DNA of 64,000 nucleotides from Carboxylicivirga caseinilyticus. Its GTDB lineage: Bacteria > Bacteroidota > Bacteroidia > Bacteroidales > Marinilabiliaceae. Position 1 is the first letter of the stretch, and each line of letters starts with the position of its first letter. Below the pieces are notes generated by a model. It saw only the letters and a list, made by a program, of their open reading frames with translations. It ran no database searches and was not told the origin of the DNA. The position numbers and the translations under genes are program-made. The stretch covers positions 1 to 64,000 of the forward strand of contig JAFMVE010000008.1 of assembly GCA_025499705.1 (NCBI GenBank), given 5' to 3'. This document shows, one piece after another, positions 8,575 to 17,715 of this stretch.

Positions 8575-10347
8575 TTATAATTCTGTTTTTATGCTTGGAT
8601 TTTTGTGAAGCATCTGTTCAATCTCATCCAGAATTTCTTTTTTCTTTTCCTTAAACAGCTCATTATAATAAGCTATTCCGTCAAAGATATTTTTCTGGAA
8701 CGATTGCAATTGTTTCAACTCCTTTTTGTCATCAGGTGATTTCATAAATTTCTCGATGCGCTTTTTAAAGATATCAAGATACATGCCCAACTCCTTCAGA
8801 AACATATGAGGGCGATGACGATCGTCCAGCATATTGGTACGTCCGTAAATGTGATCAACCATCTCTTTCAGACTCATCTTCTTTGAGAAGTAAGCCAGAT
8901 TAGGTCCTGGACAAACGGTCACCTTATCAGTAGGTTTAACCTCAATATTCTTCGCCTCTAACAATGAAATGCCCAGTCCAACACAAAGGCATTCTTTTTC
9001 TATGATTTCATCGTAGGCTTCCTTGTAATCTTGAGCATTCAGATTCAATGCCTGAAGATCTTCCAGTTTTTGTTTTTGGTATTGTCTTGAAGCAGTACAA
9101 ATTGGTTTGTCTGTATATTCAGTATTGTATTTCAAAAACTGTTTGGTACAAGGCATTCCTGCTTTGCCTTCCTTGGCATATTCCAAACGCTGAATACTCA
9201 TACTTGCACCCTTAACACTGTTAAAAGGCACTCCCAGAGGTGATAATCCTGAGAAGTAAAGGTCATCTTCTTTAGCATCAGCCAGTAGCTGAAGAGTTGT
9301 TGGATCGATGCTTACAGCTTCGGGTACCAGCATAAAAGGTGATCCCCAGCCAACACCATCCATTTTGTAGTGATCCATTAAAAACTGATGCTCTTCATTG
9401 GTACCCACACCACCCTGGGCAGTTATTTTAATTTCCGGGTTCTCTGCCGGTTGACTTAATTCCTTTTTTGTCAAGGCATCAGTATAAACACCTTGGCATG
9501 TTGTCAATAGTTCATCGCGCTTCTCTTTAAACTCATCCAATATTGGGCCAAATAGCACACCATTCGTTGGAAAAGCATGACCACCACAGTTTACGCCAGA
9601 TTCAATCCGATACTCGGATACCCAGAGTCCTTTTGCAGCCAACATTTTACCCTGAACAAGAGCCGAACGGTAGTCGCTTACTTTCAAAATGATTTTCTTT
9701 TTGATATTTCCCTCAGAATCAGGAAAGAAATCATCGAACTTTTCAAGATAGGAGTATAGACGAGGACTCATACCGGCAGACAAAACCAGTGATGAAGTTA
9801 ACTTACTGTTGGCAAATCCACGCAGTGCAGCATGTGCATCGTTGTATTCGATTGGTAGTTCCTCACCGCCTTTATAATTGGTTTTATCCAGTTTAGTCAT
9901 AATATTTACATCGATATCACCGATAGGTAAATGATTATGAATCCAATGCATCAAGTCATCTTTAACCTCTTTGCTTTTTTCTGCCAGATTCCATTTTTTT
10001 GTGAAGTCAGTCAGGCTTGGTAACATACCAATGTATTTCTCAAGCTCACCTCCTTTATCAAAGGCTGTTTTTTTAAGATCGGCTACTTTTTTGCTTACGA
10101 TATCATCTACCATATTAAGATAAGATGTGATGCGCTTGGCTCTGAAGTCTTCAACTTTTTCTGAAATCGCCTGAAAAGGCAGGTTGAACTGCTTACTGTA
10201 GAATTCTCTAAGCTGTTCCATCAATGCGTCATCCACCAACGAAATAACCGAAGATATTCCTAATGGTGCCACCTTAATTGGTGTGTCCAACGTGTAGCCC
10301 AGTCCTAACACAGGTATGTGAAAGGTGTGCTTTTTAAATATGTTCAT
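8575..10347 (-). CDS. Nitronate monooxygenase-like TIM-barrel protein
   Basis: 590-aa protein without a signal peptide. Features reminiscent of FMN-dependent nitronate monooxygenase/IMPDH-like barrels are GVNCGGHAFP near residue 252, KITAQGGVGTNEEHQFLM near 308 and VGWGSPFMLVPEA near 334. It is much longer than ordinary NMOs (about 320-360 aa), with an N-terminal helical region and a C-terminal lysine- and glutamate-rich extension. Cysteines cluster in CTASRQ, CLCVGLG and VCPGPN. Function is inferred from the barrel motifs only. It is monocistronic and shares a terminator with the cupin gene. Confidence 0.5.
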   Translation of the reverse strand: MNIFKKHTFHIPVLGLGYTLDTPIKVAPLGISSVISLVDDALMEQLREFYSKQFNLPFQAISEKVEDFRAKRITSYLNMVDDIVSKKVADLKKTAFDKGGELEKYIGMLPSLTDFTKKWNLAEKSKEVKDDLMHWIHNHLPIGDIDVNIMTKLDKTNYKGGEELPIEYNDAHAALRGFANSKLTSSLVLSAGMSPRLYSYLEKFDDFFPDSEGNIKKKIILKVSDYRSALVQGKMLAAKGLWVSEYRIESGVNCGGHAFPTNGVLFGPILDEFKEKRDELLTTCQGVYTDALTKKELSQPAENPEIKITAQGGVGTNEEHQFLMDHYKMDGVGWGSPFMLVPEAVSIDPTTLQLLADAKEDDLYFSGLSPLGVPFNSVKGASMSIQRLEYAKEGKAGMPCTKQFLKYNTEYTDKPICTASRQYQKQKLEDLQALNLNAQDYKEAYDEIIEKECLCVGLGISLLEAKNIEVKPTDKVTVCPGPNLAYFSKKMSLKEMVDHIYGRTNMLDDRHRPHMFLKELGMYLDIFKKRIEKFMKSPDDKKELKQLQSFQKNIFDGIAYYNELFKEKKKEILDEIEQMLHKNPSIKTEL

Positions 10348-10471
10348 TTGATCAATGGTTAATATAGAGTGCCAAAGGTAACGTTATGGCATTACATATA
10401 AAAACAATCAGGATGATCTTTCTTATTAATTTACAGTATATTAGAACAAATGAGTCGTATGTTCGAAAAGA

Positions 10472-11206
10472 CTATTGATTCAGTTCATTCTTCATTTTTG
10501 AATGAATGTCTTTAACCATTTCCTCAATGTCCTGACCCTTAGGTTCAATAGGATCCAGAACCGTGTACGTAATGGTTTGTCCAATCATCATCGGAAAGGT
10601 ACCTTTAGCAGTTAACCTGTCGTGACCATTAATAACAAAAGGAACGATTACAGCATCAGGTATGGTCCTTAACAAGGTTTCGATACCAGCTTGTTTAAAT
10701 GGTTTTAGTTTACCATTCTTACTTCTTGTTCCTTCGGGGTAAATACAAATGGCTTGTTTGTTTTGTTGGGTTAATCGGCCCACTTTAAATATTTCTTTCA
10801 CAGCCTGTGATCGATTTGATCGATCGATCAGGGCAGATTTGCCATGCTTGAGATTATACGAAATGCTTGGAAGGTTTTTTGCCAGTTCAATTTTGGAAAT
10901 AAAACGAGGATAATGTTTTCTGAAACCATATACAACAGGAGGTATGTCATACATGCTCTGATGATTTGCAATAATGATCATTGGTCTGTCAGCTGGTAAT
11001 TTTTCGAATCCCTTAAAAGTCACCTTTGATCCTAAGATATAAAGACCTTTTACAAGAAAAAAGTTAAGTATATCCACTACTTTTTTTCGGCCTTTATCCC
11101 CAAAAATCCAATGGGCTAAAACCTGTATCGGATGAAAAATACCCAGAAATAATCCGTAATAAAGGTGAAAGAAAAATGTTAATATGTAACTGGCAATTAA
11201 CTTCAT
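10472..11206 (-). CDS. 1-acyl-sn-glycerol-3-phosphate acyltransferase (PlsC-like)
   Basis: Membrane-associated lysophosphatidate acyltransferase family member, acting in phosphatidic acid synthesis. An N-terminal hydrophobic segment (residues 1-30) anchors it. Motif I is NHQSMYD (81-87) and motif III is PEGTRS (157-162). VVPFVINGHDRL resembles motif IV. The length of 244 aa is typical. The product is transcribed divergently from peptide deformylase. Confidence 0.9.
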   Translation of the reverse strand: MKLIASYILTFFFHLYYGLFLGIFHPIQVLAHWIFGDKGRKKVVDILNFFLVKGLYILGSKVTFKGFEKLPADRPMIIIANHQSMYDIPPVVYGFRKHYPRFISKIELAKNLPSISYNLKHGKSALIDRSNRSQAVKEIFKVGRLTQQNKQAICIYPEGTRSKNGKLKPFKQAGIETLLRTIPDAVIVPFVINGHDRLTAKGTFPMMIGQTITYTVLDPIEPKGQDIEEMVKDIHSKMKNELNQ

Positions 11207-11351
11207 TATTTTTTTGATAAAATTGATCGACGTATGATTCCAGATAACAAAAGAACAAAATAATATGTTATCAACACCTTTTTATGTAACAAAGCTTATT
11301 GAAATCAGTTTGATTAAATATTCTTATCAGTTTATATCAACCTTTATTTAA

Positions 11352-11382
11352 TTGGCTTGTTGATGTTTTATATTTATTTTTG
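11352..11382 (+). promoter_or_regulatory. Promoter of peptide deformylase
   Basis: TTG (11352-11354) and -7 box TATTTTTG (11375-11382, matching TAnnTTTG) are separated by 20 bases. The ATG follows 25 bases later. Confidence 0.6.
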
Positions 11383-11407
11383 CACCCCGTAAACAAATAA
11401 TTTAGAA

Positions 11408-11989
11408 ATGGCATTAGCAGTTACAGCATACGGAAGTAAAGTGTTGAGAGAAGTTTGTGAAGAGATTACTCCTGAATTTGAAGGATTAAACACCCTGATT
11501 GATAATATGTGGGAAACCATGTATGAGGCTGGGGGAGTTGGTTTGGCTGCTCCACAGGTAAATAAGGCCATTCGTTTGTTTATTGTTGATACGGTGCAGG
11601 TTTTTGAGGGGATGGATGAAGAAGATAAAGCCGAATTATTCGAAGATGAAGAAGGAATAAAAGAAGTCTTTATCAATGCGCGCATTGTAGAAGAGTCGGA
11701 AGAATGGTGGGCAGATCAGGAAGGATGTTTAAGTTTGCCTGATTTGAATGGTGAAGTTGAGCGTGCATGGTCAATAACCATTGAATACAACGATAGAGAG
11801 TTTAATAAACTTACAAAGACCTTTTCAGGATATAATGCCCGTGTTATTCAGCATGAGTACGATCATACCGAAGGAATATTATATATCGATCATGTTTCGG
11901 GCATCAGTAAACGCTTGATGAAAAACAAACTGAATCAGATTGCCGAAGGAAAAATATCTCCTAAGTATCGAATGCGATTTGCAAAGTAA
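11408..11989 (+). CDS. def: Peptide deformylase
   Basis: Removes the formyl group from nascent protein N-termini, using a metal bound by Cys and two His. All three signature motifs are intact: GGVGLAAPQ (42-50), EGCLSLP with C107, and QHEYDH with H149, E150 and H153. At 193 aa it is slightly longer than the enterobacterial enzyme because of an acidic insert (DEEDKAELFEDEEG), a pattern common in Bacteroidota deformylases. It is preceded by a clear promoter. Confidence 0.96.
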   Translation: MALAVTAYGSKVLREVCEEITPEFEGLNTLIDNMWETMYEAGGVGLAAPQVNKAIRLFIVDTVQVFEGMDEEDKAELFEDEEGIKEVFINARIVEESEEWWADQEGCLSLPDLNGEVERAWSITIEYNDREFNKLTKTFSGYNARVIQHEYDHTEGILYIDHVSGISKRLMKNKLNQIAEGKISPKYRMRFAK

Positions 11990-12082
11990 TTTTTCAGACA
12001 TAAATATTACCGTTTCATACATATCTGTTTTAGCTTTTTTTTGTTGAAATACTAGATTTGAGTTAACCTAAAGTTGACTCTT

Positions 12083-12325
12083 ATGCGTTTTAAATATTCA
12101 ACCTGGACAAAGAAGCTACTCTCCACGCAATCAGAATTAGATAAGATTGATCAAATGACAGTGCACAATCTGGATGGTAAGGTTGTTGTGTATACTGCAA
12201 AGGATTTGCAATTGTCCTTAATTGAAAAGATCCGACAATCTCATTTTTTATTTGTAGTGGTAAATTATGTAGGCGGATATAATACCATCTTATGCCCTGA
12301 ATTTATATCATACGATGAGATTTAA
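12083..12325 (+). CDS. Small protein of unknown function
   Basis: 80-aa protein starting MRFKYSTWTKKLLSTQ. I use the ATG at 12083 because the upstream in-frame alternative at 12074 is only a TTG. Hydrophobic beta-strand-like segments (VVVYTA, FLFVVVNYVGGYNTIL) suggest a small folded domain. It has no signal peptide and no family that I recognise. It is followed by the candidate small-RNA locus. Confidence 0.5.
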   Translation: MRFKYSTWTKKLLSTQSELDKIDQMTVHNLDGKVVVYTAKDLQLSLIEKIRQSHFLFVVVNYVGGYNTILCPEFISYDEI

Positions 12326-12385
12326 TGTTCCTGAAGAAAATATTGTCGTTTTAGACAAAAATTATGCAGCTTCGTGCATTTTTTG

Positions 12386-12417
12386 TTGACATTATAAGTG
12401 ATTAAAGCTTTTCTTTG
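12386..12417 (+). promoter_or_regulatory. Possible promoter of a small RNA
   Basis: TTG at 12386-12388 and TTTCTTTG at 12410-12417 (TAnnTTTG with one mismatch) are separated by 21 bases. No coding start follows before the hairpins and T-run at 12468-12539. Confidence 0.4.
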
Positions 12418-12423
12418 AATTAT

Positions 12424-12539
12424 TAAATCAAGAGACAAGTGAAATTAAGATATTAAAGATCTCCATCTGAAAGGATTCTCCCCGAGTCCTTTCACTCACT
12501 CTAGTTTGCTCCATCTTCCCCAAGGTGGAGCTTTTTTTT
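12424..12539 (+). ncRNA. Candidate small RNA ending in a strong terminator
   Basis: About 115 nt lie between a promoter-like element and an intrinsic terminator. It contains a first hairpin (12468-12475 with 12487-12494, 8 bp, TTCTCCCCGAG loop) and the terminator hairpin. The two loops share CCCC. No open frame of note is present. It might instead be the 3' UTR of the preceding 80-aa gene. Confidence 0.4.
12508..12539 (+). terminator. Strong intrinsic terminator
   Basis: A 10-bp stem (12508-12517 with 12522-12531, one T-G wobble) on a CCCC tetraloop is followed by eight T residues. Confidence 0.85.
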
Positions 12540-12584
12540 ATACTAATCATTTGCTAAATTGGTGGTTAGCAAATCTCAAAAACA

Positions 12585-13301
12585 ATGGATCCCAAGAGCT
12601 TATTTAATGAAATCAGAGAGTACTGTATTGCTAATGCAGATCAAACGATAGTAGAAAAATATGGGCGTTACTTTAAAGAAGGATATGATGCCTATGGATT
12701 GACCACAGAAATTCTACTGGCCTAAGTGGATGAAATAGCAACCAGAGAAGAGGTGGATCTTGATTTGGTGTTGCAAACAGCTGAACTACTCGTACCAACT
12801 GGTAAATATGAAGATACAATTTTTGCATTTTCCCTGGCCAGTAAATTTAAAAAAGACTTTACCAAAGATACCTTTTCAGCCATCGAAAAATGGTTTCTAA
12901 TTGGTATAAGCAATTGGGCTCATACAGATACAATATGTGGTGAATTAACTCCCTATTTTTTAGATAAAGGAATAGTGACATTGGAAGATTTTGATTCGTG
13001 GCGCATAGCTAAAAATAAATTTCAGCGTAGAGCTGTTCCTGTCAGTTTTATTAAACCATTCAAAAAAGGATATGATCTGAATCTTTTGCTGGATTATATC
13101 GATCCTTTGATGATGGATAAGGAGCGGGTTGTTCATCAGGGATTAGGATGGTTTTTGCGTGAATGTTGGAAGAAAGATCCCATGCCAGTTGAAAGGTTCT
13201 TACAAAAATGGAAAAATGATGCAGCGCGTTTGATCTTTCAATATGCAACAGAAAAAATGACAAAAGAATATCGCCAAAATTTCAGGAAAGAAAAGAAATA
13301 G
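12585..13301 (+). pseudogene. DNA alkylation repair protein (AlkD-like HEAT), in-frame stop
   Basis: Reading from ATG 12585 gives 46 codons (MDPKSLFNEIREYCIANADQ and onward), then a TAA at 12723-12725. The same frame continues without interruption to 13301. The whole, about 238 codons, matches the length and character of PF08713 DNA-alkylation-repair proteins: repeated helical pairs, a WFLIGISNWAHTD segment and FLRECWKKDP near the end. The frame is preserved on both sides, so this is a single nonsense change, not a deletion. A GTG just after the stop could restart translation as a 191-aa product lacking the first helices. A sequencing error cannot be excluded. Confidence 0.75.
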
Positions 13302-13365
13302 GGTTTGATTTTCAGATTGATTTTAGTCTGATTATTAGCTATATTTAATAGCTAACCCTGAAAAA

Positions 13366-16300
13366 ATGAAACATCCGCTTTCTTTTCTGATTTTATTATT
13401 TGTATGTCTTGTTAGTTCAGGTCAGAATTCGCCTGTTCGTTTTCAACATATCGATATTAACGATGGGTTGTCACTGAGTTCTGTTTATTGTGTTTTTCGC
13501 GATTCAAAAGGATATATGTGGTTTGGTACAGAAGATGGATTAAACCGCTATGATGGATACCATTTCAGGGTTTTTCGATCAGAAGCAGAAAACCAGAATA
13601 GTATATGCCATAAATGGATTGAGTCCATTGCTGAAGATTCTTTAGGGTGTCTGTGGTTTGGATCAACCAACGGGCTTTCCCGATTCAATCCCGCAGAAGA
13701 AGTTTTTACCAATTTTACATTTGCAAATGCCACCAATGTAATAGCCAATGATACCATCATCAGTTTAAAATCAGCAGGAGGTATAGTGCTGGCAGGTACA
13801 GCAAGTGGGCTAACAGTAATTGATATTCATTCTCTTGAGAGCACTTCTTTTATCGAAACAGGCTGGGTTTATGGTATTTATCTACAAGATAATGAGGTTG
13901 TATGGATTTGTTCTAAAAATGGTTTATATAAGACTGATCTAAAGGCTTCAACAATAGAACCAGTCATTACGAATGAAGTTGTTGATCTGACTTTTAATGA
14001 AAAGGAGATTTGGGCAGTTGGAACAGATCAGCTATGGAGAAAATCATCCAATTCTGATCAATGGGAAGAAATCAATCTGATTCATCAGCATGAATTAAAA
14101 TTCGAGTTGGTTGAGATGGGTGGGGATAATATATTATGGCTGGGTGAGGAAGAGGGATTATATCGTTTTGATACACAAAGTCAGGTACTTAAAAAGATTA
14201 TTTCAGCATCTGAAAAATCCAAGAGTCTATCCATTCATACCATTAAAAGCTTAATGAAAGATGAAAAGGGTGCAATTTGGTATGGTACCCATGGCAATGG
14301 ACTGTATCTTATTAATGATGAAGGTGTAAATTTATTAACTAATAATCCTTTAGATCCTTCAAGTCTGAGTCAAAATCAAATTAATTGTATCTATCAGGAT
14401 CCGGTAAATGGTAATATCTGGCTGGGTACTTATGGAGCAGGTTTAAATATTTATAATCCGGGCACCAGTAAGTTTGAACTGATGAAACACAATCCATTAC
14501 AATCAAACAGTTTATCAAGTAATTTTGTCTGGTCGATTTGCCAGGCGAGAGATGGATGGATTTGGGTGGGTACCAACGATAAAGGCATTTCCTGTTATCA
14601 TCCTAAGCATAATCAATTCAGGTATTTTGATGTAGAAGAGGGTAATCCAAGAGCATTGCCTAATACTTCGGTAAGGGATGTTTATGAAGATCATGAATGT
14701 ACCATTTGGTTGGGAACCGATGGAGGTGGGCTGTGTAGGTTTGATGGTGAAGGATTTACTGTTTTTACACATCGTGAAGATGATGTTAATAGTTTATCAG
14801 ATAATTCTGTAAGAGTGATTTTCGAAGACTCTAAAGACCGATTCTGGGTTGGGACAAAAAACGGTTTGAATCTTTTTAACCGTGAAACAGGTGAGGTGAT
14901 ACGATTGATGCACGATCCGGATAATTCTAATTCTCTAAGTAATAACTTTGTTTATTCTACCATTATGGAAGACAGCGAAGGCTTGTTATGGTTGGGGACT
15001 TATGGAGGTGGATTAAATTGTCTGGACCCGGAATCATTGCATTTTACTCATTACACTACTACTTCAGAAATTCCGATATCCAACGATATTGTTTTCTCTA
15101 TTTATGAAGATGAAAATAGATTGCTCTGGATTGGAACCAATCAGGGACTGAACTGTTTCGATAGATCGAATAAAACTATGAGTTTTTACGGAACAAACGA
15201 AGGCTTGCCTAACGAGGTTATTTATGGCATTTTGCCTGACGATGACGGGAATTTATGGTTGAGTACCAACTTTGGGATTTGCTGTTTTAATATGGAAACC
15301 AAAGCCACAACCAACTTTGATATTAATGATGGATTACAAAGTAATGAATTTAACGGAGGGGCTTTTTATAAAGGGCTTGATGGGAAACTTTACTTTGGTG
15401 GGGTTTATGGTTTAAACATTATTGAACCCAATAAAATTGACTTATCAGCTAAGGTAAATAAGACTGTATTTACCCGTCTGGATGTTATGGGAGCAAAGGT
15501 GCAGACTAATCCAACATTGCCCAAAGCAAATCTTTTAAAGCGGGACGAAAATGATGTGTTGTATTTAGGAAGTCATATTTCATATATTGATGAGATTCGT
15601 TTGCCATTTTCAGAACGGTTCTTTTCCCTTGAATATTCAGGTATGAACCATATGTTTCCAACCAAAACACAGTATGCCTTTCAGTTATGGCCTTTGGATA
15701 AGGAATGGAATAATGCCGGTAATCGTAATTTTGTTTCTTATGCTAATGTCAAACCGGGAAAATACATTTTCAAGGTAAAGAGTTCCAATTCAGATGGCAA
15801 ATGGAGCGATGAAGTAAGTGAATTAAAAATCAATGTTCTTCCACCATTATGGCTGAAAAGCTGGTTTATAATTATTGAGCTTTTACTGGTTTTGGCAATT
15901 GTGGTTTTTATCTATCAATATTTGCTTCGTCAGAAAACCAATAAGTTGCTTAAAAAACAAAATGTGATTATTAAACAGGCTAATGTTCGTTTAAGAGAGT
16001 CAGAGAATCATCTTTTAAGCCTGAATGCGACCAAGGATAAGTTTTTTTCTATTATATCTCATGATTTAAAGAATCCATTCGCCAGCCTTATGTCAATCAG
16101 TGATATTTTGCATGATAACTATAATGAATACGCTGAAGAGGATCGCAAGGAATGTGTAAATAAAATACATGAATCTATCCGGCAGATCCATGCATTACTT
16201 GAGAATCTTTTAACATGGTCGAGATCGCAGCGAGGGAAATTTGATTACGAACTGGCTGAGTTTAATCTGTCAACGGTTATAAATGAAAATATTAACTTGT

Positions 16301-16710
16301 ATCGTTTGGCTGCCAGTAAAAAGAATATACAAATTGAGTATATCGAGAACGGTGTGGAAAAGGCTGTAGCCGATCGCAATAGTATCAATACTGTCATTCG
16401 TAATTTGGTGGGAAATGCAGTCAAGTTCACCAACGATGGTGGAGCCATAAAGATAAAATCTGAAAAAATTGAGGATAAGCTTAAAGTAAGTATTTGTGAT
16501 ACTGGTATTGGAATGTCGCCCGATAATTGTGAAAAGCTTTTTAAAATAGATCAGAAACTGAAGCGCGAAGGGACTGCCGGAGAAAAAGGAACAGGTTTAG
16601 GTTTGATAATCTGTAAAGAGTTTGTTGAGAAAAATGGCGGTAATATTGGTGTAGAAAGTAAAGAAGGAAAAGGATCTTGTTTTTGGTTTACACTGCCTGA
16701 TAATAAATAG
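13366..16710 (+). CDS. Beta-propeller sensor histidine kinase
   Basis: 1114-aa transmembrane kinase. Its signal peptide (FLILLFVCLVSSGQ) is followed by about a dozen Reg_prop repeats of the type GYMWFGTEDGLNRYDG, forming two periplasmic propellers (about 25-690). A Y_Y_Y-like domain (about 740-810) and a transmembrane helix near 820-845 come next. The HisKA domain has phospho-acceptor H899 in FFSIISHDLKNP. The ATPase domain has IRNLVGNAVKF, DTGIGMS and GTGLGL. Unlike classical hybrid two-component systems it has no receiver or AraC-type DNA-binding domain, so it needs a separate response regulator. None is adjacent. The ligand is unknown; such propellers often sense polysaccharide fragments. 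Confidence 0.9.
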   Translation: MKHPLSFLILLFVCLVSSGQNSPVRFQHIDINDGLSLSSVYCVFRDSKGYMWFGTEDGLNRYDGYHFRVFRSEAENQNSICHKWIESIAEDSLGCLWFGSTNGLSRFNPAEEVFTNFTFANATNVIANDTIISLKSAGGIVLAGTASGLTVIDIHSLESTSFIETGWVYGIYLQDNEVVWICSKNGLYKTDLKASTIEPVITNEVVDLTFNEKEIWAVGTDQLWRKSSNSDQWEEINLIHQHELKFELVEMGGDNILWLGEEEGLYRFDTQSQVLKKIISASEKSKSLSIHTIKSLMKDEKGAIWYGTHGNGLYLINDEGVNLLTNNPLDPSSLSQNQINCIYQDPVNGNIWLGTYGAGLNIYNPGTSKFELMKHNPLQSNSLSSNFVWSICQARDGWIWVGTNDKGISCYHPKHNQFRYFDVEEGNPRALPNTSVRDVYEDHECTIWLGTDGGGLCRFDGEGFTVFTHREDDVNSLSDNSVRVIFEDSKDRFWVGTKNGLNLFNRETGEVIRLMHDPDNSNSLSNNFVYSTIMEDSEGLLWLGTYGGGLNCLDPESLHFTHYTTTSEIPISNDIVFSIYEDENRLLWIGTNQGLNCFDRSNKTMSFYGTNEGLPNEVIYGILPDDDGNLWLSTNFGICCFNMETKATTNFDINDGLQSNEFNGGAFYKGLDGKLYFGGVYGLNIIEPNKIDLSAKVNKTVFTRLDVMGAKVQTNPTLPKANLLKRDENDVLYLGSHISYIDEIRLPFSERFFSLEYSGMNHMFPTKTQYAFQLWPLDKEWNNAGNRNFVSYANVKPGKYIFKVKSSNSDGKWSDEVSELKINVLPPLWLKSWFIIIELLLVLAIVVFIYQYLLRQKTNKLLKKQNVIIKQANVRLRESENHLLSLNATKDKFFSIISHDLKNPFASLMSISDILHDNYNEYAEEDRKECVNKIHESIRQIHALLENLLTWSRSQRGKFDYELAEFNLSTVINENINLYRLAASKKNIQIEYIENGVEKAVADRNSINTVIRNLVGNAVKFTNDGGAIKIKSEKIEDKLKVSICDTGIGMSPDNCEKLFKIDQKLKREGTAGEKGTGLGLIICKEFVEKNGGNIGVESKEGKGSCFWFTLPDNK

Positions 16711-16875
16711 TTAGTTTGACCAGGAAGATGTTAGGTCCAGCAATTAGTATACATCTGCATTGATTTAGCGAAAGTAACATTAACTATTGCATTATATCCG
16801 GTTACGTGTAAAACAAAACTATTCTATTGATATTGAAATATATTTTAGTAAATTGAATAGACTTAAAAGATAACT

Positions 16876-17715
16876 ATGGCAGCTTTTGAACAGACATATA
16901 CATTTGATATTGCTCATCAAAGTATTGCCTATCATCGTTTCGGGAAGGGAGAGCCGGTTTTGTTTATTCATGGCATAACAACATATTCGTTTATTTGGCG
17001 AAATATAGTACCCTTTTTTGCCGAGAATTATGATGTAATTGCAGTTGATCTGGCCGGTTGTGGTGAATCAAGCAAAAATATTGACGATTCTTATTCTTTA
17101 AAAAATCATGCCGGAATGTTATTGAAGTTGATTGATCATCTTGATCTTCATAATGTTCATTTAGTGTGTCACGATGTTTGAGGAGGCATTGGGCAGATCA
17201 TGGCAGTGCGTCAGAGCAATTTGTTTAAAAGTATTACTTTGATAAACACAGTTGCATACGATTATTGGCCGGTACAGCCCATTATTTCAATGCGAACACC
17301 CATAATACGAAATCTTGCCATGATAAGTCTTGATTTAGGGGCATTTCGGTTATTGGTAAAAAGAGGAATGTACCATCGCGAAAGAGTGAATGATGCATTA
17401 ATGTCATTATTCTGGAAACCGATGAATACAGCTGAGGGCCGTAAAGCCTTTTTGTATTTTGCACATTGTCTTAATAATAATGATTTGATGGAGTTGAAAG
17501 AAGAACTGTCGAAGCTTGCATTACCGGTTTTAATAATAAGGGGGGAAGCAGATGTTTATTTACAAAAAGCGATAAGTGAGGATTTGTATAAGAATCTTCC
17601 TAATGCAACATATAAAAAAATCATCACAGGAGGACATTTTATTCAGGAAGATGAACCAGAGCAACTTTCTGATTTAATACTAAGTTTCCACAAGGAATTA
17701 AATGACAGGGGATAA
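16876..17715 (+). pseudogene. Alpha/beta hydrolase broken by TGA at the nucleophile elbow
   Basis: One continuous frame of about 280 codons is interrupted only by a TGA at 17179-17181. Before it are the oxyanion motif FIHGITTYSFIW and LVCHDV. After it come GGIGQIMAVRQ, LIIRGEADVYL (acid region) and GGHFIQED (catalytic His). In related hydrolases the sequence reads HD-V/W/I-GGGIGQ, so the TGA most likely replaces a GGA glycine codon by one G-to-T change. The last 14 bases overlap the start of the next kinase gene, suggesting an operon. A 171-aa fragment could restart at 17200, but it would lack the nucleophile. Confidence 0.8.

Noticed and set aside
8575-10347. Polyketide PfaD-type enoyl reductase
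   Set aside because: There are no fatty-acid or polyketide synthase neighbours and the barrel motifs fit no better than other NMO-like proteins.
17179-17181. TGA read as glycine (recoded genetic code, as in some candidate phyla)
   Set aside because: TGA is a genuine stop elsewhere, for example at 51299-51301, and other long genes have no in-frame TGA.
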